Shown one piece after another: positions 33,833 to 42,332 of a stretch of DNA of 64,000 nucleotides; the stretch's first letter is position 1, and each line of letters opens with the position of its first letter. The DNA lies in assembly GCF_042665595.1 (NCBI RefSeq), contig NZ_JBHTCT010000007.1, forward strand, positions 115,908-179,907, given 5' to 3'. The translations under genes were made by a program, and so were the position numbers. The notes below the pieces were generated by a model. It had not been told where the DNA came from, did no database searches, and saw only the letters and a program-made list of their open reading frames with translations. The DNA comes from Bhargavaea changchunensis (GTDB taxonomy: Bacteria > Bacillota > Bacilli > Bacillales_A > Planococcaceae).

Positions 33833-34816
33833 TCAGCCCTTCTTCCAGTGCGGGTGTTCATCGATTTCGCCCGGACGCAGAACCGGAGTCAGGCAGAAGT
33901 CGGTCCGGAGCGAGATGTCGAGCCAGTGGCTGAGCGGTTCCGACCCGAAGTAGCGGGCGACGTCTTCATGGACGTCGTCGCGCTTTTTCCACTCCGGATG
34001 GCCTGCGAAGTCACAGAAGGCGTGCCAGAACTTGTCCTCGAGCGCGCCGAGCGCGACGTATCGGCCATCCGCGGTCGGATAGATGGCGTAGCGGGCGCGG
34101 GAGCCGTCAAGATCGGGCACTCCCCGGTCCGACAGGCCGGCTTCTTCGAACGCCTTATGGACACTCTGCCAGTGCGTGAGCCCGTCGGTGATCGACACGT
34201 CCAGGCGGGCGCCTTCCCCGGACTTCATTTTCCGGACAAGTGCTGCAAGCACGGCTTCTGCGACAAAATGCCCGCCGGCAAAGTCGGCCAGCGTGTTTTT
34301 CGGCTGGACCGGCCGGCCGGATTCATCGGTAAGCTGCGACAGCACACCGGACAGTGCCAGATAATTGAGGTCATGGCTGCCGGCTTTGGCGAACTCGCCC
34401 TCAAGCCCGTAGCCGGTCATCGAGCAATAGATGAGTCCGGGATTCAGCGAGAACAGCTCGTCCTCACCGAAGCCGAGCCGCTCCAGCGTGCCAGGGCGGA
34501 ACGATTCGATCAGGACGTCGGTTTCCCGGACCAAGTCCTTCATCCATGCGCGGCCTTCATCTGACTTCAAGTCAAGCTCGAGGATCGTCTTGCCAGCGTT
34601 TTTCATTTCGTGGATCAGCCCCCCGGCAAGGCGCCGGGCAGGCTCACCGCCGGGCGGCTCGACTTTTGTGACGTCTGCGCCCATTTCGGCAAGGCGGTAA
34701 CTCGAATACGGTCCCGGGAGATAATATGTGACGTCGAGCACCTTTATGCCTTCGAGAAATCCGCCGCCGGGAGGGCGAACGGCATTCCGATTGCTGCTTT
34801 CCTTCATACTGGTCAT
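33833..34816 (-). CDS. CaiB/BaiF CoA transferase (AMACR-like)
   Basis: A 327-residue CaiB/BaiF-family protein similar in length to alpha-methylacyl-CoA racemases: GIKVLDVTYYLPGPYSSYRLAEMGADVTKVEPPGG at the N terminus (Asp in LGFGEDEL further on), and HDLNYLALSG (catalytic Asp, about 150). It would move CoA between acids or epimerise 2-methylacyl-CoA before oxidation. Its ATG overlaps the stop of the acyl-CoA dehydrogenase (ATGA), so the two are translationally coupled; GGGAGGAAAGAAGG precedes it. Confidence 0.88.
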   Translation of the reverse strand: MTSMKESSNRNAVRPPGGGFLEGIKVLDVTYYLPGPYSSYRLAEMGADVTKVEPPGGEPARRLAGGLIHEMKNAGKTILELDLKSDEGRAWMKDLVRETDVLIESFRPGTLERLGFGEDELFSLNPGLIYCSMTGYGLEGEFAKAGSHDLNYLALSGVLSQLTDESGRPVQPKNTLADFAGGHFVAEAVLAALVRKMKSGEGARLDVSITDGLTHWQSVHKAFEEAGLSDRGVPDLDGSRARYAIYPTADGRYVALGALEDKFWHAFCDFAGHPEWKKRDDVHEDVARYFGSEPLSHWLDISLRTDFCLTPVLRPGEIDEHPHWKKG

Positions 34817-35979
34817 GCCTTCTTTCCTCCCGACAGCCCCATGTTTTTCGCGATGATCGTTTTCATGATCTCGTTCGTGCCGGCGTAGATCGACATGACC
34901 GGAATGTCGCGGTACCAGCGGGCGATCTTGTATTCTTCCATATAGCCGTAGCCGCCGTGGAGCTGCATGCACTCGGCCGCGGCCTTTCGTGCGGTCTCGG
35001 TGATCCAGTATTTCGCCATCGACACCTTCGTTACGATGTCTTTGCCTTCAAGATGGTCGGCGATCAGCGACTCGAGGAATGCCTTGCCGAGCTCTGCTTC
35101 CGTCGCGAGCTCCGCCAGCTTGAACTGGGTGTTCTGGAACGCGGCGACCGGCCGGCCGAACGCCTCACGGGACTTTACATAGTCGATGGTGATTTCGAGC
35201 ATATCCTCCATCGCGGTCTGGGCGCCGATCGCCACCGTGAGCCGCTCCTGCTGAAGCTTTTCCATCATGTAATGGAAGCCCTTGCCCTCTTCGCCGATCA
35301 GATTAGAAGCGGGGACACGGCAGTCCTCAAAATAAAGCTCCGCCGTATCCTGTGAATACATGCCGACCTTGTCGAGCTTGCGGCCCTTCGTAAATCCTGG
35401 TGTTCCCTCTTCAATCAATAGCAGGCTTACACCGCGGTGTTTCGGCTCCACTTTCGGGTCAGTCTTGACCGCAACCAGCGCCAGGTTCGTATTGATCCCG
35501 TTCGTGATGAACGTCTTCTGGCCGTTCACGACATAATGGTCGCCGTCTTTGATCGCGGTCGTCTTGATGTTGGCAAGGTCCGATCCGGTCCCGGGCTCGG
35601 TCATTGCAATCGCTGTAATAACATCACCCGTCACACAGCCCGGAAGGAAACGCTTTTTCTGCTCATCGGTTGCGTACGATTCGATGTATGGCACGACGAT
35701 GTCATTGTGCAGCCCGACACCGGTGAGTCCGGCACCGACACGCTCCATCTCCTCTTCAATCACGACACCGAAACTGAAATCAAGTCCCAGTCCGCCGTAC
35801 TTTTCCTCCACCTGCGGGCAGAGGAACCCCATCTCCCCGAGCTTTTTCCAAAACGATTTCGGAATCAGCCGGTCCTCTTCCCATTGTTCATAATGCGGCA
35901 CGGCTTCTTTTTCGAGAAATTTCCGGAGCGTTTCCCGGAACAGATCATGCTCTTCGGTCTCCCAGCGGTAACGCGGCAT
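34813..35979 (-). CDS. Acyl-CoA dehydrogenase
   Basis: A 388-residue flavoprotein catalysing the first oxidation of beta-oxidation. Family marks: AMTEPGTGSDLANIKTTA (about 125-142), KFITNGI-type stretch QKTFITNGI, and the C-terminal QLHGGYGYMEEYKIARWYRD with the catalytic Glu replaced or placed as in short/branched-chain enzymes (GTNEIMKTIIAKNM end). The start at 35979 has AAGAAGGGAG upstream. Substrate likely branched or medium chain given the racemase-like partner. Confidence 0.92.
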   Translation of the reverse strand: MPRYRWETEEHDLFRETLRKFLEKEAVPHYEQWEEDRLIPKSFWKKLGEMGFLCPQVEEKYGGLGLDFSFGVVIEEEMERVGAGLTGVGLHNDIVVPYIESYATDEQKKRFLPGCVTGDVITAIAMTEPGTGSDLANIKTTAIKDGDHYVVNGQKTFITNGINTNLALVAVKTDPKVEPKHRGVSLLLIEEGTPGFTKGRKLDKVGMYSQDTAELYFEDCRVPASNLIGEEGKGFHYMMEKLQQERLTVAIGAQTAMEDMLEITIDYVKSREAFGRPVAAFQNTQFKLAELATEAELGKAFLESLIADHLEGKDIVTKVSMAKYWITETARKAAAECMQLHGGYGYMEEYKIARWYRDIPVMSIYAGTNEIMKTIIAKNMGLSGGKKA

Positions 35980-36008
35980 GGCGACCACTCCCTTCTTTGT
36001 GTATGGCG

Positions 36009-36170
36009 GGTTCGGGCGGCGGATTGGATTCGCGGCGGCAGCACCGAATTTCACGGCGGCAACTGCCGGTTTCGCGCCGGCAACTCGTCAATTCGCGCCG
36101 GCAACCGGATTCGCGCCGGCAACTCGAGATTTCGTGACCGCAACACCCAATTTCGCGTCCGCTCCTACCA
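36009..36170 (-). repeat. 21-bp-period array, about eight units (word ATTTCGCGCCGGCAAC)
   Basis: Units start at 36009, 36027, 36048, 36069, 36090, 36108, 36129 and 36150. Steps are 21 bp except two of 18 bp. It lies 13 bp after the SDR stop codon (36184) and before the acyl-CoA dehydrogenase. This word is unique to this array. Confidence 0.9.
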
Positions 36171-36183
36171 ATCCCGCTCCCCT

Positions 36184-36954
36184 TTACTTCGGCTGCATCC
36201 GGATGGCGCCGTCCAGGCGGATGACGGTGCCGTTCAGCATGCGGTTTGTCACGATGGATTCGACAAGCTGAGCATATTCTTCCGGCTGGCCGAGACGTTT
36301 CGGGAACGGAACGGTCTGCTCCAATGCCGTGCGGGCGCTGTCCGGCAGGCCGTCGAACATCGGCGTATTGATCAGCCCGGGGGCAATCGTGATGACGCGG
36401 ATGCCGTATGCCGCAAGTTCGCGGGCGATCGGGAGCGTCATACCCGCGACGCCACCCTTCGATGCGCTGTAGGCGACCTGGCCGATCTGCCCTTCAAAAG
36501 CTGCAACGGAAGCGGTATTGATGATGACGCCTCGTTCGCCGTCCTCTCCCTGTTCATTGTCCGTCATGGCGTCCGCTGCGAGGCGGATCACGTTGAACGT
36601 GCCGGTCAGGTTGACGCGGATCACCTGCTCGAACTGCTCCAGCGGATGGACGCCTTTTCTGCCGATCAGCTTGCCCGGCGTGCCGATGCCGGCGCAGTTG
36701 ACAACGGTGTTGAGTCCGCCCATCGCTTCTTTTGCCGCCGCCACGTTTGCCGAGACGCCTTCCCCGTCGGCAACATCCGTCTGATAAAAGAAGGCGCTGC
36801 CCTTACCCAGTTCAGCCGCGTACGCGGCACCTTTTTCTTCGTTCAGATCAAAAATCGCGACTTTGCCGCCTGCATCGACGATCCGTTTTGCAGTCGCGCC
36901 GCCGAGGCCCGATGCCCCGCCGGTGACAATCGCCTTTACGTTCTTCATGTCCAT
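36184..36954 (-). CDS. SDR 3-hydroxyacyl-CoA dehydrogenase
   Basis: A 256-residue short-chain dehydrogenase similar to the HSD17B10 / 3-hydroxy-2-methylbutyryl-CoA dehydrogenase type. Gly-rich NAD site TGGASGLGGATAKRI (about 10-24), NCAGIG, catalytic Ser/Tyr/Lys in NTASVAAFEGQIGQVAYSASKGG. It oxidises the 3-hydroxyacyl-CoA made in beta-oxidation. GGGGGAATTGAG precedes the ATG; a TetR-type palindrome lies 19 bp upstream. Confidence 0.92.
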   Translation of the reverse strand: MDMKNVKAIVTGGASGLGGATAKRIVDAGGKVAIFDLNEEKGAAYAAELGKGSAFFYQTDVADGEGVSANVAAAKEAMGGLNTVVNCAGIGTPGKLIGRKGVHPLEQFEQVIRVNLTGTFNVIRLAADAMTDNEQGEDGERGVIINTASVAAFEGQIGQVAYSASKGGVAGMTLPIARELAAYGIRVITIAPGLINTPMFDGLPDSARTALEQTVPFPKRLGQPEEYAQLVESIVTNRMLNGTVIRLDGAIRMQPK

Positions 36955-36972
36955 CTCAATTCCCCCAATCTG

Positions 36973-36990
36973 ACTGAATGCTCATTCGGT
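36973..36990. promoter_or_regulatory. Candidate TetR-type operator
   Basis: ACTGAATGCTCATTCGGT, an 18-bp imperfect palindrome with GAATG-N2-CATTC, between the thiolase stop and the SDR start. The half site resembles that of FadR of Bacillus, with a shorter spacer. Confidence 0.45.
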
Positions 36991-37005
36991 AATATTAGTG
37001 ATGAC

Positions 37006-38145
37006 TTAATCCAACCGCTCAATCACCGTGGCGTTGGCCATGCCCATACCCTCGCAGATGGCGAGCAGTCCGTATCTTCCGTTAGTGCGCTCCAGGCGGT
37101 TCATGAGTGTGACGAGCAGTTTTGTTCCCGTGGCGCCGAGCGGGTGGCCGAGTGCGATGGCACCGCCGTCAACGTTCAGCTTTTCCGGATCTGCACCGGT
37201 TTCCTTGAGCCATGCAAGCGGAACAGGAGCGAATGCTTCATTCACCTCATACGTATCCATGTCCCTGATCTCCAGTCCTGCTTTCTTCAATACTTTCTCC
37301 GTCGCTGCGATCGGTCCCGTCAGCATCAGTGTCGGATCGGATCCGACAACGGAACGCGCGACGATCCTGGCCTTCGGCTTGAGTCCGAGCTCGTCAGCCT
37401 TTTCTCGGGACATGAGTAATACCGCGGATGCGCCGTCGCTCATCTGGCTGGCGTTGCCCGCCGTGATGACGCCGTCTTCCTTGAATACGGTCTTGAGCCC
37501 TCCGAGCACATCTGGTGTCGAGCCCTCGCGTGGACCTTCATCCGTGTCGAACACAGTGCCGTCCGCTGTCTCCACGGAAACAATCTCATCTTTGAACCGG
37601 CCTTCTCCGATTGCCGCTAACGCGCGCTCATGGCTTTTCGCGCTGTATTCATCAAGTTCAGTACGGCTCATTCCCCACTTTTCCGCGATGCGTTCCGCGG
37701 ACAGGCCCTGGTTGATGATTTCGTACTGCGACGTCAGCTTTTCGCTCGGCCTGGCGTCTCCGACATTCGAGAACATCGGCTCACGCGTCATGCTTTCGAC
37801 GCCGCCCGCAATGACGATATCCATGTCTCCCGCGGCAATCGCCTGGGAGCCAAAGTGAACCGCCTGCTGGCTCGACCCGCACTGGCGGTCGATCGTGACA
37901 CCCGGCACCTCGATCGGGAATCCGGCAATCAGAGCCGAGGTCCTGGCGATGTTGCCGCCCTGTTCGCCTGACTGCGTCACGCAGCCGAGGATCACATCTT
38001 CCACCTGTTCCTTCCCGACACCCGCACGTTTCACCACTTCATCCAACACAACCGCCGCCAGCTCATCCGGACGGGTCCCGGAAAGCGCGCCCTTGCGCCG
38101 GCCGACTGCCGTGCGCACGCCTTCCACGATTACGACTTCTCTCAT
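37006..38145 (-). CDS. Acetyl-CoA acyltransferase (thiolase)
   Basis: A 379-residue thiolase: VTIDRQCGSSQQAVH with the active Cys (about 88), GGVESMTREPM, GGAIALGHPLGATGTKLL (catalytic His, about 335) and a C-terminal CEGMGMANATVIERLD with the second Cys. It releases acetyl- or propionyl-CoA at the end of a degradation cycle. First gene of the cluster; AAAGGGGGAGAG precedes the ATG. Confidence 0.94.
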   Translation of the reverse strand: MREVVIVEGVRTAVGRRKGALSGTRPDELAAVVLDEVVKRAGVGKEQVEDVILGCVTQSGEQGGNIARTSALIAGFPIEVPGVTIDRQCGSSQQAVHFGSQAIAAGDMDIVIAGGVESMTREPMFSNVGDARPSEKLTSQYEIINQGLSAERIAEKWGMSRTELDEYSAKSHERALAAIGEGRFKDEIVSVETADGTVFDTDEGPREGSTPDVLGGLKTVFKEDGVITAGNASQMSDGASAVLLMSREKADELGLKPKARIVARSVVGSDPTLMLTGPIAATEKVLKKAGLEIRDMDTYEVNEAFAPVPLAWLKETGADPEKLNVDGGAIALGHPLGATGTKLLVTLMNRLERTNGRYGLLAICEGMGMANATVIERLD

Positions 38146-38289
38146 TCTCTCTCCCCCTTTATCACAATAGAAAGACTATTCTTAAAAGAATCGTATCATG
38201 AAAACGTTGTCATCGTCCATATCATTCGATGTGTCCGGTCCGAGCGAAAATCAGCCTCAAGACCTAGACGGAAATCAACATGCAGCCCG

Positions 38290-38318
38290 TTCGGAAAACC
38301 TGAGTTCCTGACTACAAT
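38290..38318 (+). promoter_or_regulatory. Promoter of lia operon
   Basis: TTCGGA, 17 bp, TACAAT, 30 bp upstream of liaI. The 38146-38289 stretch before it should hold the LiaR site; I see no unambiguous palindrome. Confidence 0.55.
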
Positions 38319-38347
38319 AAGGTTAACAACGAAAGGAGGCGGAAACC

Positions 38348-38692
38348 TTGAAGAAATTTCTGCTGATCACCATCGGAATCGTCGCAGGGATCACCATCCT
38401 TGCCAACCTCGGCGCGATCATCGGTCTCGCCATCTCTGCCGCCATCATGTATGCCGGCTACCACTACTACAAGAGGAGCACGTCCGGCTTCGCGCGCTTT
38501 TGCTGGGCAGCGGTCGGCATCATCGGCCTCTTGACCGCCGTCGGCAACATTCCGGCATTCGTCGGCCTGCTCGCCATCGCGGCACTCTGGTACGTGTACC
38601 AGAAGTGGAATGGCCGTGAAGCGGTCCTGTTCGAAAAAGACGGCGACCCGTTCGACAACTTCGAGCGCGAATGGAAGAACATCACGAAATAA
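38348..38692 (+). CDS. liaI: LiaI-like membrane protein
   Basis: A 114-residue membrane protein with three or four hydrophobic segments and an acidic cytoplasmic tail. Position before pspA/liaH makes it the LiaI-type membrane anchor that recruits LiaH during envelope stress. It starts with TTG at 38348, eight bases after GAAAGGAGG; no ATG is available in frame. Confidence 0.85.
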   Translation: MKKFLLITIGIVAGITILANLGAIIGLAISAAIMYAGYHYYKRSTSGFARFCWAAVGIIGLLTAVGNIPAFVGLLAIAALWYVYQKWNGREAVLFEKDGDPFDNFEREWKNITK

Positions 38693-38716
38693 GTTCCCAA
38701 CAAGGAGGAAAACGCT

Positions 38717-39367
38717 ATGAACACACTGTTCAACCGCATCAAGTACAGCGTCCAGGCCGATCTTCATGAGCTGCTGGACAAAAAGGAAGAAAAGAACCCC
38801 GTCTCCCTTCTGAATGAATACCTCCGCCAGGCGGAAAAGCAGACCGAAGCGACAGGCAAGCTGCTGGACCGCCAGGCGAAGCTGAAAGAAGAACTTGAGA
38901 AAGAACGGAAAGAAGCAGCTGTCATGCTTGAAAAGCGCAAAAGCCAACTGGAAATTGCCGAGAAAGCGGGCGTTGAAGACCTGGTCGCCTTTGCCCGGGA
39001 CGAAATCCGCGCCTACGGCAACCGCGTCGACGAACTTGACCGCACACTTGCCGAAACGGATGCCGAACTGATCGGCCTCGAGCGCAAGTATGAAGAGATG
39101 AAGCACAAGATCAAGGACATGAAAGTGCGCCAGCTCCAGCTGATGGGTAAGGAAAATGTGACGCGTGCGCACCGCAAAATGGACCAGGTGATCCAGGATG
39201 AAAGCAGCGGGATGGCTCCTTACACAGAAATGAAGGCTTACGTCGAGCAGCTCGGCGATAAGGTCGAGAAAGAACACAGCCATGATACGATGGAGCGCCG
39301 GCTGGATGCGCTTGCCATCATCGAGCAGGCGGAAAACGCCGGCAAAGCCGATAAAGAAACGGTCTGA
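38717..39367 (+). CDS. liaH: PspA/IM30 family protein LiaH
   Basis: A 216-residue PspA/IM30 protein, almost entirely helical coiled coil (Lys/Glu heptads about 25-150), no signal peptide. LiaH forms large rings at the membrane under cell-wall antibiotic stress. AAGGAGGAAAACGCT precedes the ATG. Second gene of the operon. Confidence 0.93.
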   Translation: MNTLFNRIKYSVQADLHELLDKKEEKNPVSLLNEYLRQAEKQTEATGKLLDRQAKLKEELEKERKEAAVMLEKRKSQLEIAEKAGVEDLVAFARDEIRAYGNRVDELDRTLAETDAELIGLERKYEEMKHKIKDMKVRQLQLMGKENVTRAHRKMDQVIQDESSGMAPYTEMKAYVEQLGDKVEKEHSHDTMERRLDALAIIEQAENAGKADKETV

Positions 39368-39504
39368 CGGGGACATCGCCATCAAGATTCTGTAAGATGG
39401 GAAGGGGGATCTCCCCCTTCCCTTAACATTAGCCTTAGATTAGCGAGACGGGCGGATGCCCGCTCCCGTTTGGTATTTATTCCGCCCGAAAGGAGGTCCG
39501 CGCC

Positions 39505-40203
39505 ATGCATGTGTCGTCCGATCAGATCCGCTTTATCCTCATTGCGTTTGTGCTGCTCGTGTTTGTCGAGGCGGCTTTTTTCCATGACGGCAGTTTCATC
39601 TTTGTCATCATCGGCGGCGCGCTGTCCTATTTCGGTTTTCGCCAACGCAATAAATGGCTTCTCTGGACGGGTGTGTTCTTTCTCGGAATCGCTGTGCTGT
39701 CCCTGTGGAGCCTGCGGCTGCTTGTCTTCGGCGTGCTCGTCTACATTTTCATGAGCCTCTGGAAAGGCGTGCCGGCAGAGGAAATCATCCGCCCGCTCCG
39801 GGAAGCACGGTCAGAAACGCCGAACGGCATCCTGAAAAACCGGCTGTTTTCCGTACAGTCGACCCCGTTCAGCTCCTACGAATGGGAAGACGTCCATATC
39901 CAGGGGGTTTTCGGCGACATCCATGTCGACGTGACGGAAACCGTGCTTCCTAAAGGAACCTCTCTGATTTCCATCCGCCAGGGCATCGGCAAGGTCCGGG
40001 TCGATGTGCCATACGAAATTCCCGTCCGCGTGCATTACACGACACTTCTCGGCGACTCCCGGCTGTTCGGCCGTCACCAGAACCGCCTTTTCAACGAACA
40101 GCTTCACATGAAGGATGGCTACGGCGCGGAGGAACGTCCGGCGTCCGAGCTGATCATCACAGTGGCCACCTGGTTCGGTGACGTGGAGGTGATGCGGAAA
40201 TGA
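39505..40203 (+). CDS. liaF: LiaF-like inhibitor of LiaRS
   Basis: A 232-residue protein: three or four N-terminal membrane helices (about 7-90) and a C-terminal soluble beta domain (GVFGDIHVDVTETVLPKGTSLISIRQGIGKVRVDVPYEIPVRVHY region). LiaF holds the LiaS kinase inactive without stress. Its stop overlaps the liaS start by 4 bp. Start chosen with GAAAGGAGGTCC upstream. The 137-bp gap from liaH holds no liaG gene. Confidence 0.9.
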   Translation: MHVSSDQIRFILIAFVLLVFVEAAFFHDGSFIFVIIGGALSYFGFRQRNKWLLWTGVFFLGIAVLSLWSLRLLVFGVLVYIFMSLWKGVPAEEIIRPLREARSETPNGILKNRLFSVQSTPFSSYEWEDVHIQGVFGDIHVDVTETVLPKGTSLISIRQGIGKVRVDVPYEIPVRVHYTTLLGDSRLFGRHQNRLFNEQLHMKDGYGAEERPASELIITVATWFGDVEVMRK

Positions 40204-41312
40204 GACATTTACTCACACGCGGCATCACACTTTCCGGCCTTTTCCTCGCTGTTTCCGCGGGGATTCTCTACCTTCTGCTTGGCATGCCGGACAAAGATTG
40301 GTTGTTCCTCATTGAAGAACAGCGGTTCGGCCTGCCTGCCGCCATCTGGATCGCTGCCGGTTCGCTTGCTGCCGGCTGGCTGATCGCTTTCTGGGCATCC
40401 GGCCTGGTCCGCTCGAACATCCGCGCGGTCGAGCAGCGCCTATACGGCCTGCTTGAGACGGCGCCGGCCAAGAAGCAGCGCAAGCTCCCCCGACCGACCG
40501 AGCGCGCAGTCGGTGAAGTGGAAGGCCTGCTCACCACCCAGCGGGAGCGGCTGAAAGAGATCTCCGACAAACGTGCGGAAAACCAGGAACAGATGGTCCA
40601 GGAGCGGCTCGTCCAGGAACGCCAGCGGCTTGCCCGCGAACTCCACGACTCGGTCTCCCAGCAGCTTTTCGCTGCTTCGATGCTGTTATCCGCGATGGCA
40701 GAAAAGGAGCGTGCAGAGACAGGAGCGACGTCCCGGACACTCGGACAGGTCGAGAAAACCGTCCAGCAGGCCCAGGTCGAGATGCGGGCGCTGCTGCTCC
40801 ACCTCCGCCCCGCACCACTCAACGACAAGACCCTGTCGGAAGGACTACGCAGCCTCCTGCACGAATTGGATGAAAAGGTCCACTTCACAATCCGGGGTCG
40901 GATCGAGGACGTTCCGCTGTCCAAGGGCGCAGAGGACCACCTGTTCCGGATCGCCCAGGAAACGCTCTCGAACACACTTCGCCATGCGAAGGCGACCGAG
41001 CTCGACGTGCTGTTCGTCGAACGGGACGGCCTGGCCATCTTCCGCGTTCAGGATAATGGAGTCGGATTCCGTGACGGGGACGGCAAAACCGGCTCCTACG
41101 GCCTGCGAAACGTGCGTGAGCGCGCCATCGAGATCGGCGGCACGTGCAAGATCGTTTCGGTGCCGTCGCAGGGGACGATTGTTGAAGTGAAACTTCCGGT
41201 GACGCGTCCCGAAGAAGACGGCCAGCCGGAAAAAGAAGCGGAGACCGCCCCTCTTCCCCACAAAGAGGAGAAGGCGGACGGCCAACCGGAAGAAACGGAG
41301 GAATCGAGATGA
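40200..41312 (+). CDS. liaS: LiaS-like sensor histidine kinase
   Basis: A 370-residue NarX-type kinase: two membrane helices (about 8-28 and 43-65), short outside loop, HAMP-like linker, H-box RLARELHDSVSQQLFAASM (His about 150) and HATPase region (IAQETLSNTLRHAKA, VQDNGVGF). The Glu/Pro-rich C-terminal 40 residues are extra compared with most LiaS. Translationally coupled to liaF and liaR (4-bp overlaps on both sides). Confidence 0.93.
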   Translation: MRHLLTRGITLSGLFLAVSAGILYLLLGMPDKDWLFLIEEQRFGLPAAIWIAAGSLAAGWLIAFWASGLVRSNIRAVEQRLYGLLETAPAKKQRKLPRPTERAVGEVEGLLTTQRERLKEISDKRAENQEQMVQERLVQERQRLARELHDSVSQQLFAASMLLSAMAEKERAETGATSRTLGQVEKTVQQAQVEMRALLLHLRPAPLNDKTLSEGLRSLLHELDEKVHFTIRGRIEDVPLSKGAEDHLFRIAQETLSNTLRHAKATELDVLFVERDGLAIFRVQDNGVGFRDGDGKTGSYGLRNVRERAIEIGGTCKIVSVPSQGTIVEVKLPVTRPEEDGQPEKEAETAPLPHKEEKADGQPEETEESR

Positions 41313-41938
41313 TTCGGGTATTGCTTGCGGATGATCACGAAATGGTGCGGATCGGCGTATCCGCGTATCTTCAGGTCCAGCCAGACATGGAAGTGGTCGG
41401 TGAAGCCTCGAACGGGCGCGAGGCGGTCGAGCTTGCACTCCGGCTTCGGCCGGACATCATCCTGATGGACATGGTGATGCCGGAGATGAACGGCGCCGAG
41501 GCGACCGCCGCCATCATGAAAGAATGGCCCGAGGCGAAGATCATGGTCGTCACGAGTTTTCTCGATGACGACAAGGTCTATCCGGCACTCGAGGCCGGCG
41601 CGTCCAGCTACATCCTGAAGACCTCGAAGGCATCACGCATTGCCGACGCGATCCGTGACACGCTCGGCGGCCGGACGGTGCTCGAGCCCGAGGTGACGAC
41701 GAAGATGATGCAGCGCATGCGCGGCACTGAGCGTGCACCGCATGACGGGCTCACGGCACGTGAAATGGAGATTTTGCTCCTCATTGCGAAAGGCAAGACG
41801 AACCAGGATATTTCAGACGAGCTTTTTATCGCCCTCAAGACCGTCAAGACGCATGTCTCGAACATCCTCTCCAAGCTTGGCGTCGACGACCGCACGCAGG
41901 CCGCGGTCTACGCATACCAGAACGGCCTCGCAGAATAA
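41309..41938 (+). CDS. liaR: LiaR-like response regulator
   Basis: A 209-residue NarL-family regulator: receiver domain (phospho-acceptor Asp54 in ILMDMVMPEMNG) and LuxR-type helix-turn-helix (LTAREMEILLLIAKGKTNQDISDELFIALKTVKTHVSNIL split region about 145-190). It should activate its own liaIHFSR operon on envelope stress. Confidence 0.95.
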   Translation: MIRVLLADDHEMVRIGVSAYLQVQPDMEVVGEASNGREAVELALRLRPDIILMDMVMPEMNGAEATAAIMKEWPEAKIMVVTSFLDDDKVYPALEAGASSYILKTSKASRIADAIRDTLGGRTVLEPEVTTKMMQRMRGTERAPHDGLTAREMEILLLIAKGKTNQDISDELFIALKTVKTHVSNILSKLGVDDRTQAAVYAYQNGLAE

Positions 41939-41987
41939 GAAAAGCCGCGGATGCCTTTGGCGTGCCGCGGAAAGCAGGTGCATGTAA

Positions 41988-42182
41988 ATGAACAACAAAC
42001 AGAATTCCTCTTTGATCCCGGTGGCGGTCATCTTGCTGATCGCCGTCATCCTTTTCCTGAACATCGTCCTCCCCGCGCTTCCTTTCCGGTGGATGATGGT
42101 CATCATCATCGCCGTAATCGGCATCGCCGGCGCGCTCGTGATTTTGTGGATGAAAAAGCGGGGCGGAGGACGCGGAGAGTGA
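41988..42182 (+). CDS. Small two-helix membrane protein
   Basis: A 64-residue protein with two hydrophobic segments (about 9-30 and 34-54) and a basic end KKRGGGRGE. It is 49 bp downstream of liaR, behind a CCGCGG hairpin (41946-41970), with GCAGGTGCATGTAA upstream. Possibly a last lia gene. Its stop codon TGA is directly followed by a 21-bp array. Confidence 0.7.
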   Translation: MNNKQNSSLIPVAVILLIAVILFLNIVLPALPFRWMMVIIIAVIGIAGALVILWMKKRGGGRGE

Positions 42183-42285
42183 GTGGCGGGATTGCCCCGG
42201 CGAGTGGCGCGATTCACAGCTTGAGTGTCACGATACCCGATGCCAATGTCCCGATTCCTCCTCCGAATGTCTCAATACCCCGCTA
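42181..42285 (+). repeat. 21-bp-period array, five units (word GAATGTCTCGATACC)
   Basis: Units at 42181, 42202, 42223, 42244 and 42265, exactly 21 bp apart. The word drifts from GAGTGGCGGGATT through GAGTGTCACGATACC to GAATGTCTCAATACC, the same word as in the array at 25682. It starts inside the stop codon of the small membrane gene. Confidence 0.88.
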
Positions 42286-42290
42286 CATAC

Positions 42291-42322
42291 AAAAGCCGCT
42301 CCCTGCAGGAAGCGGCTTTTTC
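42291..42322. terminator. Bidirectional terminator
   Basis: AAAAGCCGCT pairs with AGCGGCTTTTT between the small membrane gene and the DinB gene. Confidence 0.85.
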
Positions 42323-42332
42323 GACTATCCGA

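Noticed and set aside
35437..37419. Open plus-strand frame of 660 codons
   Set aside because: Antisense shadow across acyl-CoA dehydrogenase, array, SDR and thiolase; those genes have full family motifs on the minus strand.
38161..38289. LiaR box upstream of liaI
   Set aside because: Only partial inverted repeats such as GGTC...GACC; not convincing by eye.
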